DNA of 64,000 nt, from positions 289,765,533-289,829,532 of the forward strand of contig CM041778.1 of assembly GCA_023374045.1 (NCBI GenBank), given 5' to 3'. Positions 21,798-33,364 of this stretch are shown here, piece by piece. The DNA comes from Limonium bicolor (taxonomy: Eukaryota > Streptophyta > Magnoliopsida > Caryophyllales > Plumbaginaceae). Below the pieces are notes generated by a model. That model had not been told where the DNA came from. It saw only the letters and a list, made by a program, of their open reading frames with translations, and did not search any database. A program made the translations under genes and the position numbers. The stretch's first letter is position 1. Every line of letters starts with the position of its first letter.

Positions 21798-22080
21798 GGA
21801 CCGACCCAGGGTCCGACCCAGTTTTGGGTCGGTCGGGCCAAGTTAAGCCAGCCGGAATGCCTCTGGACTGGACCGACCCAGGGGGTTTGGGTCGGTCGGC
21901 TTAGCCTTGGGTCGGTCGGGCAAAGGTCTAATGTAGGAAAATGGGTTCTGTAAGGGACCGACCCAGAGGGTTTGGGTCGGTCGGTCTAGCTCTGGGTCGG
22001 TCGGATGGGTTTCAAGAGACGGAAGAGTTTCTGTAATGGACCGACCCAGGGGTTGGGTCGGTCGGTGGGTCGGTCGACCC
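21798..22080 (+). repeat. CG-rich inverted-repeat cluster in solo LTR B
   Basis: Four units. Each starts GGACCGACCCAG and contains one or two TGGGTCGGTCGG arms; hairpins such as CCGACCCA/TGGGTCGG are obvious. Units 2-4 are preceded by TTCTGTAA or a similar box. Surroundings are AT-rich. Confidence 0.88.
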
Positions 22081-22892
22081 TTAACACTTAAAAAAAAAAA
22101 GAAATTTTGAATTCTAAGAATGGTAATGGGTAATGAGGAATACCTTTGGTAGGGTGGTAATGATTAGGACCCTAAGAACTTAAGGGATTAAGTTAAGTTA
22201 AGTATAAACTTAAAAGTGTAAGGTTAAGTTGTAAGATTAAGTGGTAAGACTTAAGAGGTGATAGTGGGAATCGTTAAGTAAGTTAAGTAGGTTAAGTAAG
22301 TTGAATTAAGCTAAGTGATTAATAACCTAAAACTGAATGAATGTTTTAGGACTTGGAATTTGGACTCCGGAAGAGAGTAAGCAACCAAACGGCCAACGGT
22401 GAACGGTACAGTTCTCTTGTGACCTGCTTGCTAACGAGGTGTCCCTCGGCTTGTGTGCTATTTGTTTGTGTGCTCACTAAACAAGATAAAGCATGCAACC
22501 GGAACATATTATATATTGTATTGTTGTGTGATGTTTGAAAACTAACACAACATACCGTGAGAACTTACTAACCAATGTTTAGTAAGGAATTGAGTGAGAC
22601 TAAGGAACGCCCCTAATAAGGGACGATATGAACCGAAAGAGGTTAACCAACAAACAGGGTTTTGAGATTACTACTAACTGGAACTTGAGTGAGGAAACCC
22701 GGGACCGATCTCCGGTCATGCATGCTAAGGAAAAAGGGGGACAATATCTGAATCAATCCGCCCTCCGCTTAAGGACTTGTCTTCGGACTTGTAGCCTAGG
22801 GCCGGTTGCCGGCTCAGCTACGCTGGATTCCCGTCCAGGGTAGGTGGCATTAAGATGGTGCGGTGGGATCACCTAAATCCCAGGTTTGGACT

Positions 22893-23245
22893 TAGGCTAC
22901 AACCATTCCCCTCCAGGAACGGTTTGTATTCTGAGAATAAGTTAAGATTAAGATAAGTTACAACCATTCCTTTTTAAAGGATGATTTGTATTGTTAAGAT
23001 TAAGATTAAGATAAGTTACAATCATTCCTTTTTAAAGGATGATTTGTATTGTTAAGATTAAGATTAAGATAAGATTAAGATTAAGTTAAGATTAAGATAA
23101 GTTACAATCATTCCTTTTTAAAGGATGATTTGTATTGTTAAGTTAAGATTAAGATAAGTTGCAACCAGTCCTCTTTAGAGGAGGGTTTGTATAATTAAGA
23201 TTAAGATAAGCGACATCCACTCCTTATTAAAGGATGGTTGTTTCT
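22893..23245 (+). repeat. LTR minisatellite with a hairpin in each unit
   Basis: About five copies of a roughly 60-bp unit: ACAATCATTCCTTTTTAAAG, then GATGATTTGTATT and an (AAGATT)n linker. The arms AATCATTCCTTT and AAAGGATGATT pair. The same array has about three units at 27108-27255 and 36828-36978, so copy number varies among LTRs. Confidence 0.85.
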
Positions 23246-26200
23246 AAGGTTAAGATAAGACTAAGATTAAGGTGAGATAAGGATGGACTAAGGTTAAGAG
23301 GGAACATTACTTAAGGAGTTAAATAACTAACTCTCTAATTAAGGGAACGCATTTAAGTCGTTCATTGTGTGTGAACTTTGATTGTTCATATCTGAGTTGT
23401 TGTTTACTGCACTTTCTATTACGTTGTGCATCTAATCAACCTCCATGCTATCGACAATTAGTCGTCGTAGCCACGTTAGCTTGGGGGCCATGAGGGGATC
23501 GTACCAGCATTCGTGCTGACCCCCTCGGGGGCTTTTTTTTTACTACACAGGTGAACATCAGGAGGCGGCTGTCGCGAGAGTAAGAAGGAGTACAAGTGTT
23601 AAGGACTAAGTGTGGCCTACGAGTTGTGCATGTACACTCGTATGGCAATTGAGTTAGTAAGATGTATAGGATGTGAGAGGATTGTAAGAAGATTATGTAT
23701 TTGGTTAAGGTTGTTATGTACTAATGTTCGGTATATTCTGTAGTCAGACCGTGGCAAGGTCCTGGAGTGTAAAGAATTCCGCTGTGACATGTATATATAT
23801 ATGCTGTTAAGTTGCGAGACCACATTTGGATTAAGTTGGGGTGTTACAAAATGTGTCACAAATATTTTATAAGTGAAAACGAGGTCGTGGACACCTTATA
23901 ATATTATTTGGGTAATTTTAGAGGCATTGGAAAATTGGTTAAACAGTCAGAATAAAAGACGTCGCGTTTTCGCCTAAAATGGCGAAACGCAAACCAATTA
24001 GGAATTAAATTATAAATTAGTTAAATTTATAAATAACAATAATTGTTATTGGCTTAAAATATAAATTTGGAATCATAAAATGGTTCATCTCGTTAAACGG
24101 GAAATCGTGTTTAAGACGACATGAAAAACGGACTTAAAACGAGCTAGAAACGACAAATATGAATAACGTTAAAAAAAATGAAATAAGTGGGCCGACCCGC
24201 CCAACATGACTGTGCCGGCCCAGTCAACTTGATTGACTCACTAATCCTAATCCATCCCAACAAGAATAAGCACCCAAGCTTAATTCTATGAACTCACGCT
24301 AATATTGCAACCCTGAATCGGTGAACAAGTCTACCGATTATCATCCCCTCTCGACCTCTCTATTCTTCTCTTCACTCGCGCAACATTGCAACCCTAACTC
24401 TGGCATAATTTCCTTCTGCTCTCTCTCTCGATATCTCTCCTCTCTTCCTCTAATCTTCTTCAACTCCCGAATTGCGATCTTGACTGGCGAAGAACAAGGA
24501 ACCATGCCTCTACATCTCCTTTCGTTTTTTGAGGTAAGAATGGGTTGTTTCCCCTTGTCTGGTTTCAAGTTTGAAATTCTGGAACCCTAACTTGTTCCAT
24601 CCTCTCATTCTCTTCCTGGTTCGCACATGGAGAACACAAACATACCCCTATGCGGTCGGTTCTGGAGGGAGCCAAATCAGACCATAATCTACCGAGAGTG
24701 AATGAAGTTAGAGCCTCCACTACTGGATTTTCTTTCCAAAGGTGTACATCAACAGATTTTATTTTCGTTTTGCTTCTCCTCTGTTCGATTGTAAGTTAGA
24801 TTCGAAACAAAAAAAAACAGGAAACAAACTCCTTCCTTCTCCTCTAATTTTCGGTGCCATTAGAGCCGAATTCCATTGCAAAAAAAATCTGTAGCATCTG
24901 CTAGTACTTGCGGATGGGAACATTGTGGAGGTTCTGAATTTTTCTTCTCGTTTCTGCCTGAATTTGTACATGGACTTGCCAATTTGATTTTTGGTGTTGT
25001 TGATAGTTTCGAAAATTACATGGGGTATTGTATGTGTTTTTGAATCAAAACTAGGGTTTGAGAACTAGAAATTAGAGTTCGAAAATGAGGAAATCGATTT
25101 GGGTTCGAATCTGATATAGGGATTTTCAAAATTAATTTAGGGCTCTAGGAATTTAGTGAGTTATTAGTGTTGTAAATTGTTCGGAAAATTGCAAGGTAAT
25201 TTCAAGTACTTCTGAAACTGAAATCGAATTTTGGGTATGATATTAGAGACTAGGATTTTCGGTATAAAACTGAAATTGGGGCAAGATAGTAAATATGTGC
25301 AGTTAAAGATTGGAATGGGAAATATTGGAAAGTTGTGGGTGAAAATATAAAATGTGAGAAAATTAGTGTTAACCTGTAAAATCTAGTAAAATGGGGACTA
25401 AAATGTGATTTGGGAAAATGTTGGGTGGAAGAGTAAATATGGAATTTTATATGGTTAGGTCTGGATCGAATTAGGCTAGTAAGAAAAATTATGTTGGTAA
25501 TTTGAACAACTAGGCATATTACGATTAGAATTTGGTCAAAATTGGGGTTGGTCAAGATTAAGGCTTGGCCAACTTGAAATTGGAGTTTGGAAATATTAGC
25601 AGTTTGTCAAGTTTGGAATTAGAAACTTTGACTAAGACAAAATTAGGTTTCAAAATTAACTTGGGAATTTTGATTAGGATCAAGCGGTTGAAGTAATAAA
25701 ATGTAGTTGGGCTTAAGAGAATGGTTCAAAGGACAAGCCAAATTCAGATTAATTGGGTTGAGATTGTAGATTGGTTAGTTGGGCTTCCAGCCCAGATTCT
25801 ATAATGGGTATGAAAATTATGTAAGTGGTTAAAAGATTGGAATATGGACTTGGGTCAACACTAAATATTTAGGTATTCAGTTGGTGAGTTGCGGATGGAT
25901 TAATGAATTATTAGTGAGGGGTCAATAGATGGATTAAACTAACTATGTAATTGTTTTATAAAATTGGTATTAATGTGTAAGAATTAAGGTTAATGTATAT
26001 GTATATGTATATATATAATGGGTAATATTAGAGTTTATGTGGCTAGAGGTTAAAACGAAAGGAACTTAGAAATTCACGAGGGTATGAATGTGTATATTAG
26101 TGTAACTTTAGAATAATGGGAAACCACTTATATATGGAAATATATATATTAGTTGGGACTAAATTTATGAGCATGGATAATTATCGGAGGATTGATATAA

Positions 26201-27876
26201 TGTTATTAATATCAATAACAATTATAAGAACAAGTGAGCCTATGCAGACACACCAAGGTTAAGTAGATTAAGGGTCGCGTAGCGTGACATTTAATTCGAA
26301 TGAAGTGTGTATATATATATATATATATGTGGATATGAATATATAATCAAAGGATTAAGATTTTGGTTAATGGAATTAGAGATTAGAGTTGTATGACTCA
26401 TAAGGATTAATATAGGATGCCTAAATTACGAGAATGTATGTGTATATAGTTGGAAGTTTAATTAAGAGTGTTGCATATGGTAATGGAATGTTTATGAGAT
26501 GATTAAGTTATTAACCTACCCGACTATCACATTATAGGATCTAGATAGTCGAAGGTGTTCGACGGATTAGACGAGCATCGTTTTGAGAGCTAGCCAATCT
26601 CCAGGTGTACGGTACAGTTCTTCTTGTGACCTGCTTGCTAACGAGGTGTCCCTCGGCTTGTGTGCTATTTGTTTCTGTGTGCTCACTAAACAAGATAAAG
26701 CATGCAACCGGAATATTATGTTTATTGTATTGTTGTGTGATGTTTGAAAACTAATACAACATACCGTGAGAACTTACTAACCAACGTTTAGTAAGGAATT
26801 GAGTGAGACTAAGGAACACTCCCTAATATGGGTTTGATATAAACCGAAAGAGGTTAACCAACAAACATGGTCTTGAGACTACTACTAACTGGAACTTGAG
26901 TGAGGAAACCCGGGACTGACTCCGGTCATGCATGCTAAGGAAAGGGGGTCAGTATCTATAGCAGATTCGACTTCCACTTAAGGACTTGTCTTCGGACTTG
27001 TAGCCTAGGGCCGGTTGCCGGCTCAGCTACGCTGGACTCCCGTCCAGGGTAGGCGGCATTAAGATGGTGCGGTGGGATCACCTAAATCCCAGGTTTGGAC
27101 TTAGGATACAACCATTTCCCTCCAGGAACGGTTTGTATACTGAGAATAAGTTAAGATTAAGATTAAGGTAAGGTTAAGATAAGTTGCAACCATTCCTTTT
27201 TAAATGATGGTTTGTATTATTAAGATTAAGATAAGCTACATCCACTCCTTATTAAAGGATGGTTGTTTCTAAGATTAAGATAAGACTAAGATTGAGGTGA
27301 GATAAGGATGGACTAAGATTAAGAGGAAATATAACCTAAGGAGTTAAATAATTAACTCTCTAATTAAGGGAATGCATTTAAGTCGTTCGTTATGTTTGAA
27401 CTTTGATTGTTCATATTTGGTTTGTTGTTTACTGCACTTTCTATTATGTTGTGCATCTAATCAACCTCCATGCTATCGACAATTAGTCGTCGTAGCCACG
27501 TTAGCTTGGGGGGCCATGAGAGGATCGTACCAGCATTAGTGCTGACCCCCTTTGGGGGCTATTTTTACTACACAGGTGAACATCAGGAGGCGGCCGTCGC
27601 GAGAGTATGAAGGGGTACAAGTGTGAAGGGTTAAGTGTGGCCTACGAGTTGTGCATGTACACTCGTATGGCAATTGAGTTAGTAAGATGTATAGGATATG
27701 AGGGGATTGTAAGAAGGAAATGTAATTGGTTAAGGTTGTTGTATTAATGTTCGGTATATTCTGTAGTCAGACTGTGGCAAGGTCCTGGAGTGTAAAGAAT
27801 TCCGCTGTGACATGTATATGTATAAGCTGTTAAGTTGCGAGACCACATTTGGATTGAGTTGGGGTGTTACAAAAAG

Positions 27877-27888
27877 TGGTATCAGAGC
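27877..27888 (+). other. Primer binding site of element A (initiator Met tRNA)
   Basis: TGGTATCAGAGC, five bases after the 5' LTR end. Confidence 0.93.
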
Positions 27889-29744
27889 GTAGTTACACTC
27901 TGATGACAGGAATTACCGAACTTAGGAGAATACTGAGGTTGAGTTTGAGTTATGGGTTAAGGGTTGAGAGATAGAGCGTGAGGTGCGTTAGTTAGGATTT
28001 CCCGGTGTTTACTGGATATCCATAGTACCTAAACCCGCCCTCCACATCCCTAACCTTGAATACGTGGAACAAACGCCAGAGAGAAGAAAGCCTTCTCCTA
28101 CTCGGGAAAACCCGATCTGACAGTCAGTTATCATTAAGCAATATGAGAAACACACCGTTGTACAACAATTTACTAGAACTTGAACGTTTTAATTAGAGCG
28201 CAACAGAGAAACAGGCGCTACCAAGGGAATTCTACCAGTAAGAGAACGGAAATTACCGGCAACATGGGTCGACATGCTACGCAGTCGAGTTACCCCACCA
28301 TACCAATGATAAGAAAAGCACTACGAGTGCAATGGAAAGGAAAAGATAAGCGACATGAGTACCGGACAGTGGTCCAAATGAGCATAGCAGTGGGATAATA
28401 TACAAAGCATGAGAGTTAAGATTACCGGAAAGTCCAGTTAGAAACAGGAACTCCAAACCCCATACAATGAGGAAAGTTACAAACCTGGCCGACATAGCAC
28501 AGACGACGGTAAAAACTCATACAAATGGTATGACGAGTTAGGACTACAGCGTAATGCCTAAAGGAGAATCATTACTTAGTAACCCTGACATAATGTGTGG
28601 GAACAGGAGTGAGGATTAAGATACAAGTAAGTAACGAGGGGTTCCCTCAGGAAGAGGAACACCCTGACAAATGATAGTACTTTCAAACCAACCAGGAAAC
28701 TGCTGGATGGCTAGTTATCCAAAATAAGAGAACATCGAAGGAGCCAACAAGACTACCAATTACACGGAAATTAGGCGGAAGTACCACTACCGACGTGCAC
28801 AGTACCGATAGCCCATCTTGCATGGCACACTTGCCATAGCAAGTGCTACCACGATAAAGCTATACAGGGAGCCATCATGGCAATATAGTAGAATTCCACA
28901 GCTATAACGCTTATTAGTACCGGATAGCAAATCCTTAGGAACTGGAGAATGAGACCTTGGAAAGGTCTGACGGCCTGACCATATCGAACTAAGGCGACAC
29001 ACCAGTCAGCAGGGAGCTGAACTTGGTCGGAGCACTAAACGATGTAAGCATCAGCAACGGGAAAACCTACTCTAACAACATAGGTAAGATCACCGATCTC
29101 GAACCTCGAAGAGAAGAACCTGAGGGATCACTCAACAATGTGAGCAGAAACCTACCTAAGTAATGGCTTACATGAAATGTATTACGAGATACAATGAAGA
29201 CGGATGACATAACAATTTTCAACAAGAACGGGATAGAATTTCCGGAATGACCATTAAGAATACCAGTAACAAACATTCTTCATTGAAGATGTTCGTAAAC
29301 CCTAGAAATGGAATCAGAGAGAATGAATATAAGCAATGACCTACCTAGGATCAGAGATGTACAATCCCAAAAGAGGGAAGCTCAGAGGACTACACCACAG
29401 AGTTGGTATGGTTGAGCTGAACGAAACCCATAAAAGATGTTTAGTAATATTTGCCTAACTCGTTAACACCCAAGTAGTCAACGAAAGTTAAACACATCAT
29501 TGAGATGAAAACACATGATAACCAGGACAAATATCCAACTTAGACACCGTTAGGCGAATGCCTAATACGAATAAATTCTATGTGAGCGAGAGTATCGTTG
29601 CAGGCACCGAATAATGTCGGGCTACCGGAGCGAACTTCCATAGTGGGAAGCAGGATGCAACAGCTTACCATGAAATCCAATACCACATCAAATGATGTAA
29701 CCTGACATATAATGGAGTACAAAGAACTAGTATTTATGAAGTTA

Positions 29745-30290
29745 ATTTACTAAGGAGCTAAAGACAAATGGGTTAGCAAAACTATCACACATGAATTATA
29801 AGAGCTCTTGTGTATTGCCATGGGACTATTGTTGTATGCAGGTGGCTATGTGAAATTCAGTGTTTAAATATGTCATTTAATGGCCTAAGAGCCATGGGAC
29901 TATTGTTGTGTGTAGGTGGCTATGTGAAATTCAGTGTTTAAATTATGTCATTTAAGGGCCTAAGTGCCAAGCAATTTAAGGTTTATGCAATTGTATTGAG
30001 AATTGAAGTAGTTAGAGTGTAATTGGTGTGTTGTGAATGTCCACTAGGGACGTGATTAACTTGGGTTGATTTGAGGAGAAAATCTATGCATTTGGGTATG
30101 ATAATATAGTAGAGAAGTCATGGCGAAATTTGTGTAGAAACCAAGTGTATTAAGTGTTAAGTAAGTTACTATGACCTAGGACTTACTAGGAATCATTAAA
30201 GGATAATGGAGTAAAAATGAGTGAACTAAGGTGTACTTATGAGGTAGAATGACCTATAATGTAATTGAGGAGGAATTGCCAGGAAAGGGC
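29745..30290 (+). repeat. Fragment of family B LTR inside element A's internal region
   Basis: Similar to solo LTR 20640-21130 in the same order: GAAATTCAGTGTTTAA, CATTTAAGGGCCTAAG, ATGGCGAAATTTG and the following AGGTTTA/AGAATGACC section. A roughly 76-bp segment is tandemly duplicated at 29818-29970, ending in two CTAAG(A/T)GCCA copies. Confidence 0.7.
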
Positions 30291-31716
30291 ACCATTGAGA
30301 ATAATGAGATAGTACATTGGGAGGGGCGGAGAACGAACCATTCCTTTTAGAGTGAGGATACCTCTCCTTGTTGTAAGGCCATGAGTGGGAATAAACCCCT
30401 CAAAAAGGGCTTTCACTTATTAGAGATAGAATACGCTTTTGTTAGAGAATGGGAACTGTAAACCTTGATATTACCTTAGAACATACCAGATACACTTGAA
30501 TAATAAGGAAGGCTGCAGAGACAGACCTCATATCCAACACCCAGGATTTAAGAATTAGTAATCGTCAGAGATAAACATTAGGAGTGCATAGTATGACATG
30601 TCAAGTGACCAATGCTTAGAAGAGCTTGTGATTCAACGGATGATTTCTTCAGTAACCGGTTAAATTACATGGTAAATAACATCATAAAGGACGGAAACAC
30701 CTTCGTATTAAGAGATAACAAAAATTACAACACGGTACGGCAACCGCCATACACCAAAATTAGAGAACTCCTAGTGTGTTTACACCAAGGAGGGATTGAG
30801 TATAAGGTAAGATGTTAGAATAAGTGAGTAAGTAGTTGCACCATCAATGGGCAACATGGTAAAGGCCAACTACCACGGTAGCAGAGGTCCTAAGGACAAT
30901 ATGTGTATTAGGGGATTAAGTTATGGTGCGCAGTAAAGCGACCATTATGTATAAGCCGTCAAATGATGACACAAAGGCAATTAGATTTGTAAGCTAAGAC
31001 AGACATAAGTAAGGAAATAAGATGATAGACGAACTGTGCATTGACGCTAGTAGTCTAGATTATGTGAGGTAAGATTTCTTAGGAAACATAATAGAACATG
31101 CATGAGAAACAAGATAAGAAGCTCTATGGAAAGAGACCTCGGTTACTAAGAGATCGAGTCAGTACGAAATACAGAAAGGAGCTAGAGCATACTATACCCA
31201 AGAACACAATAAATGAATTTCCCTTGATTAAGTTCAAGAAGAATAATAAGTATTATTATGGAACGATGAAAGAGGAGATCGACAACAGAATACTTCATAG
31301 TTATCAATAGCTAAACGTGTGACGAACACTATGAGTTTACTAAAACGAGACGTGGGACGACTGCACCCCATAGGGGCTTACAGGCCTGACAGGCTCATTT
31401 ATGAGTTAGTTGGGTAAGTAGTAATGTACCAGTAAGGTACCCCATGCATGTAGATGAGTGGTGTAAGAAACACAGGAAGTAGTCGACTCCGTACCACGGT
31501 CAATGACGCAAGATCAGACAAGAGCAGCTACCACCACAACGGTTGAAGAGAAGGAATACAGTTGAACCAACAACACAAGGAACCAGAAAACGAATAATTA
31601 AGAATTATGAAGTGCGAATAGCACGGATTATTAAGTACAGACATTGGACATGTCTTAAGACGTTAAAGATAAAACTATAAAGCGCAATAAGCACTAAACA
31701 ATAGTTTCAAATTATG

Positions 31717-31935
31717 AATCATCCTCAGACCAAAGGTCAGTTGGAAAGAACTATTTAGACACTTGAGAGAACACTAAGAGTATGAACATTAGATCTTCAA
31801 GGAGAATGGATAGACGAGTTACAACTCATTATGGCCGTGTATAAGTAAAGACAACACGCGTCCATTGAGAGACCAATATTACTAAACCGTAAGGAGGCAC
31901 AAAGATATACAATACTATGAAGAATAAGAAAGGCA
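31717..31935 (+). pseudogene. pol: Integrase relic of element A
   Basis: The frame at 31717 retains the HPQT...G...ER motif of the third catalytic acidic residue and the following helix, interrupted by at least three stops. It cannot make integrase, but it fixes the element's lineage and plus orientation. Confidence 0.8.
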
Positions 31936-32196
31936 TTTAGGCCTAAGATTATCAAAGTCGCACAGCGGAAGCTAGCAGATCAGTACCTTTGAGATTAGAC
32001 CAAACTAAGTTAAGAAAATGGTATAAGTACCATTAAGAATCCTCGATACAGAGACTAAGCCATTAACATAGTTATGACCCTCTGATCGAATTATAAGTGA
32101 GATAGATGACATGGAAGCTAGAATGCTTGGTGAGAATTAGACATCTTGAACCTATGTTCAAGGATGGAATAATGTTGATTACGTGGGCGTAATCCA

Positions 32197-32212
32197 TTTT
32201 AAGGGGGGTAGA
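32197..32212 (+). other. Second polypurine-tract-like motif, internal
   Basis: TTTTAAGGGGGGTAGA, identical to the tract at 33348-33363 that adjoins the 3' LTR. It lies just after the decayed integrase/C-terminal region and 1.15 kb before the LTR. Confidence 0.6.
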
Positions 32213-32989
32213 GCGAAAAACCGCTTAGCGTATGTTTATGTATTGAGTACATAAACTACGGTGTGCATAGCACAAAAGAACATGAGAATTTGTTTTATAT
32301 AAACATTTTGAGATTAGTTATGGTTACTGCGCACAGAAGATGCGAATACCATACATATTAAGTACCTATCTTGTTAACTCCGGTGTGAGTACAAGCTAAG
32401 AGAATTAGTGAAGAGGATTAAGGGGACTTAAGGAATATATGAGATATGAGTCGGTATGAAACTACATGTGAGATAAGAATAAGATAACACTATGAGATAT
32501 TATTTGATATTAGTGTGAGGTAGGAAATAGTAATTCTATGAGGTTTAAGATGGTGAGAATGGGTATGAGATTGATATAGAACTTAGTAGGAATGAGAATC
32601 CTGAGGTAATTACTAAGTGATGATTTGGGGAATGTTTGATGGACTGAATCCACGCCTTGGAGATGTATTGATTACGACTAGAAAGACTAAAAAGATAGAA
32701 AATTGGAAATGAGTGAATTATTTAATGATTGAAAATGACGTGGGAGGTGGAACTTGATTTTCTAGGGATCAAGGGAAACTGAACACAAATTGGGGTGGAA
32801 GGATGGTTCAACACTGATGCTGATCACATCAGGGTTGGATGATTTCTGAAACTCCCTTTAGTGGTCACAATTAAATCACGCTAAGGATAGATGCATTAGG
32901 ATAAAATGAAATTGGAGTTGATTGTATTTTAATTAGAGGAATTATTCCTCGCATGACCTCGTAAAAAGGATTACCTTTTTACAGAGTCT

Positions 32990-33125
32990 CGCCCATGAAG
33001 TCGAGGACACACGAGCCTTTGTCTTTGGACCGGTGACATGGGGAGAGCATAGTGTTTTTTATTCTGGCCCATGGTGACGAGGACGAACGAGCCTTTGTCT
33101 ACGGACCGGTGACATGGGAGAATAC
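32990..33125 (+). repeat. Tandem duplication upstream of the polypurine tract
   Basis: Two diverged copies of about 70 bp sharing CGAGCCTTTGTCT, GGACCGGTGACATGGG and GA(G/A)(C/T)ACGA-type text (near 33000-33050 and 33070-33120). Confidence 0.75.
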
Positions 33126-33347
33126 GATGAAAATTATGTGATTGTTTTAATCATCAAGAGGAACAAAGGGAATTTTGAGTGCCATACATGCTTAAGCATG
33201 TTGTGTGATATTTGAGTATAAGTATGTGACAGACCTAAGGAGTCAATAAAATTAAGTACATATAAACATGATCTATATGATCTACGGTATGAGGTTATCC
33301 GTATATTCTATGATATAAGATGGAGGAGAACTTTGGGGACAAAGTTC

Positions 33348-33364
33348 TTTTAAGGGGGGTAGAT
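33348..33364 (+). other. Polypurine tract of element A
   Basis: TTTTAAGGGGGGTAGAT directly before the 3' LTR start at 33365; typical chromovirus plus-strand primer. Confidence 0.88.

Larger units (their letters stand above)
19191..23848 (+). mobile_element. Solo LTR of family B (4658 bp) inside the 5' LTR of element A
   Basis: TGAAATACCCCAAACC ... GGGGTGTTACA, flanked by AAATG on both sides (19186-19190 and 23849-23853). The uninterrupted site, CTTGAAAAATGTGTCACAAA, is visible in the other LTR near 33580. Its last 1.45 kb (22398-23848) is close to the end of element A's LTR, while the rest belongs to the family seen reversed at 60383-64000. No internal region remains, as expected after recombination between two LTRs. 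It carries an inverted-repeat cluster at 21798-22080. Confidence 0.94.
18966..27871 (+). repeat. 5' LTR of element A, split by a solo LTR
   Basis: Part 1 is 18966-19190, part 2 is 23854-27871; together they align end to end with 33365-37588. Begins TGAAATATCCCAAACC, ends GGGGTGTTACA. It contains TGGGCC/GGCCCA sites (24188, 24217), AACCCTAA boxes (24390, 24583), an (AT)n run at 26310-26328, a short minisatellite (27108-27255) and a CCCCC-TTT-GGGGG hairpin (27546-27558). No gene in it. Confidence 0.92.
27889..33347 (+). pseudogene. Decayed internal region of element A
   Basis: 5.5 kb without an ORF longer than about 75 codons. Gag and RT cannot be recognised by eye. From 31717 a frame reads NHPQTKGQLERTI followed by stops and then WIDELQLIMAVYK, clearly the end of a Ty3 integrase core (around the catalytic Glu). 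It continues with NRKEAQ where the usual tyrosine-Gly-Arg region lies, with several stop codons. 32020-32190 resembles the usual chromovirus C-terminus (ILDTETKPL). 29745-30290 is an LTR-derived insert. 28000-29740 and 30300-31700 are A/G-rich with no identifiable content. Confidence 0.75.

Noticed and set aside
23518..23541. Rho-independent-terminator look-alike (GC hairpin followed by T run)
   Set aside because: The organism is a plant; the motif is a recurrent LTR feature, not a bacterial terminator.
24321..24590. Possible start of a host gene (UTR-like CT-rich leader, ATG frame, repeated at 34079-34306)
   Set aside because: It lies inside both LTRs of element A and is duplicated with them; the frames are short and lack a recognisable domain.
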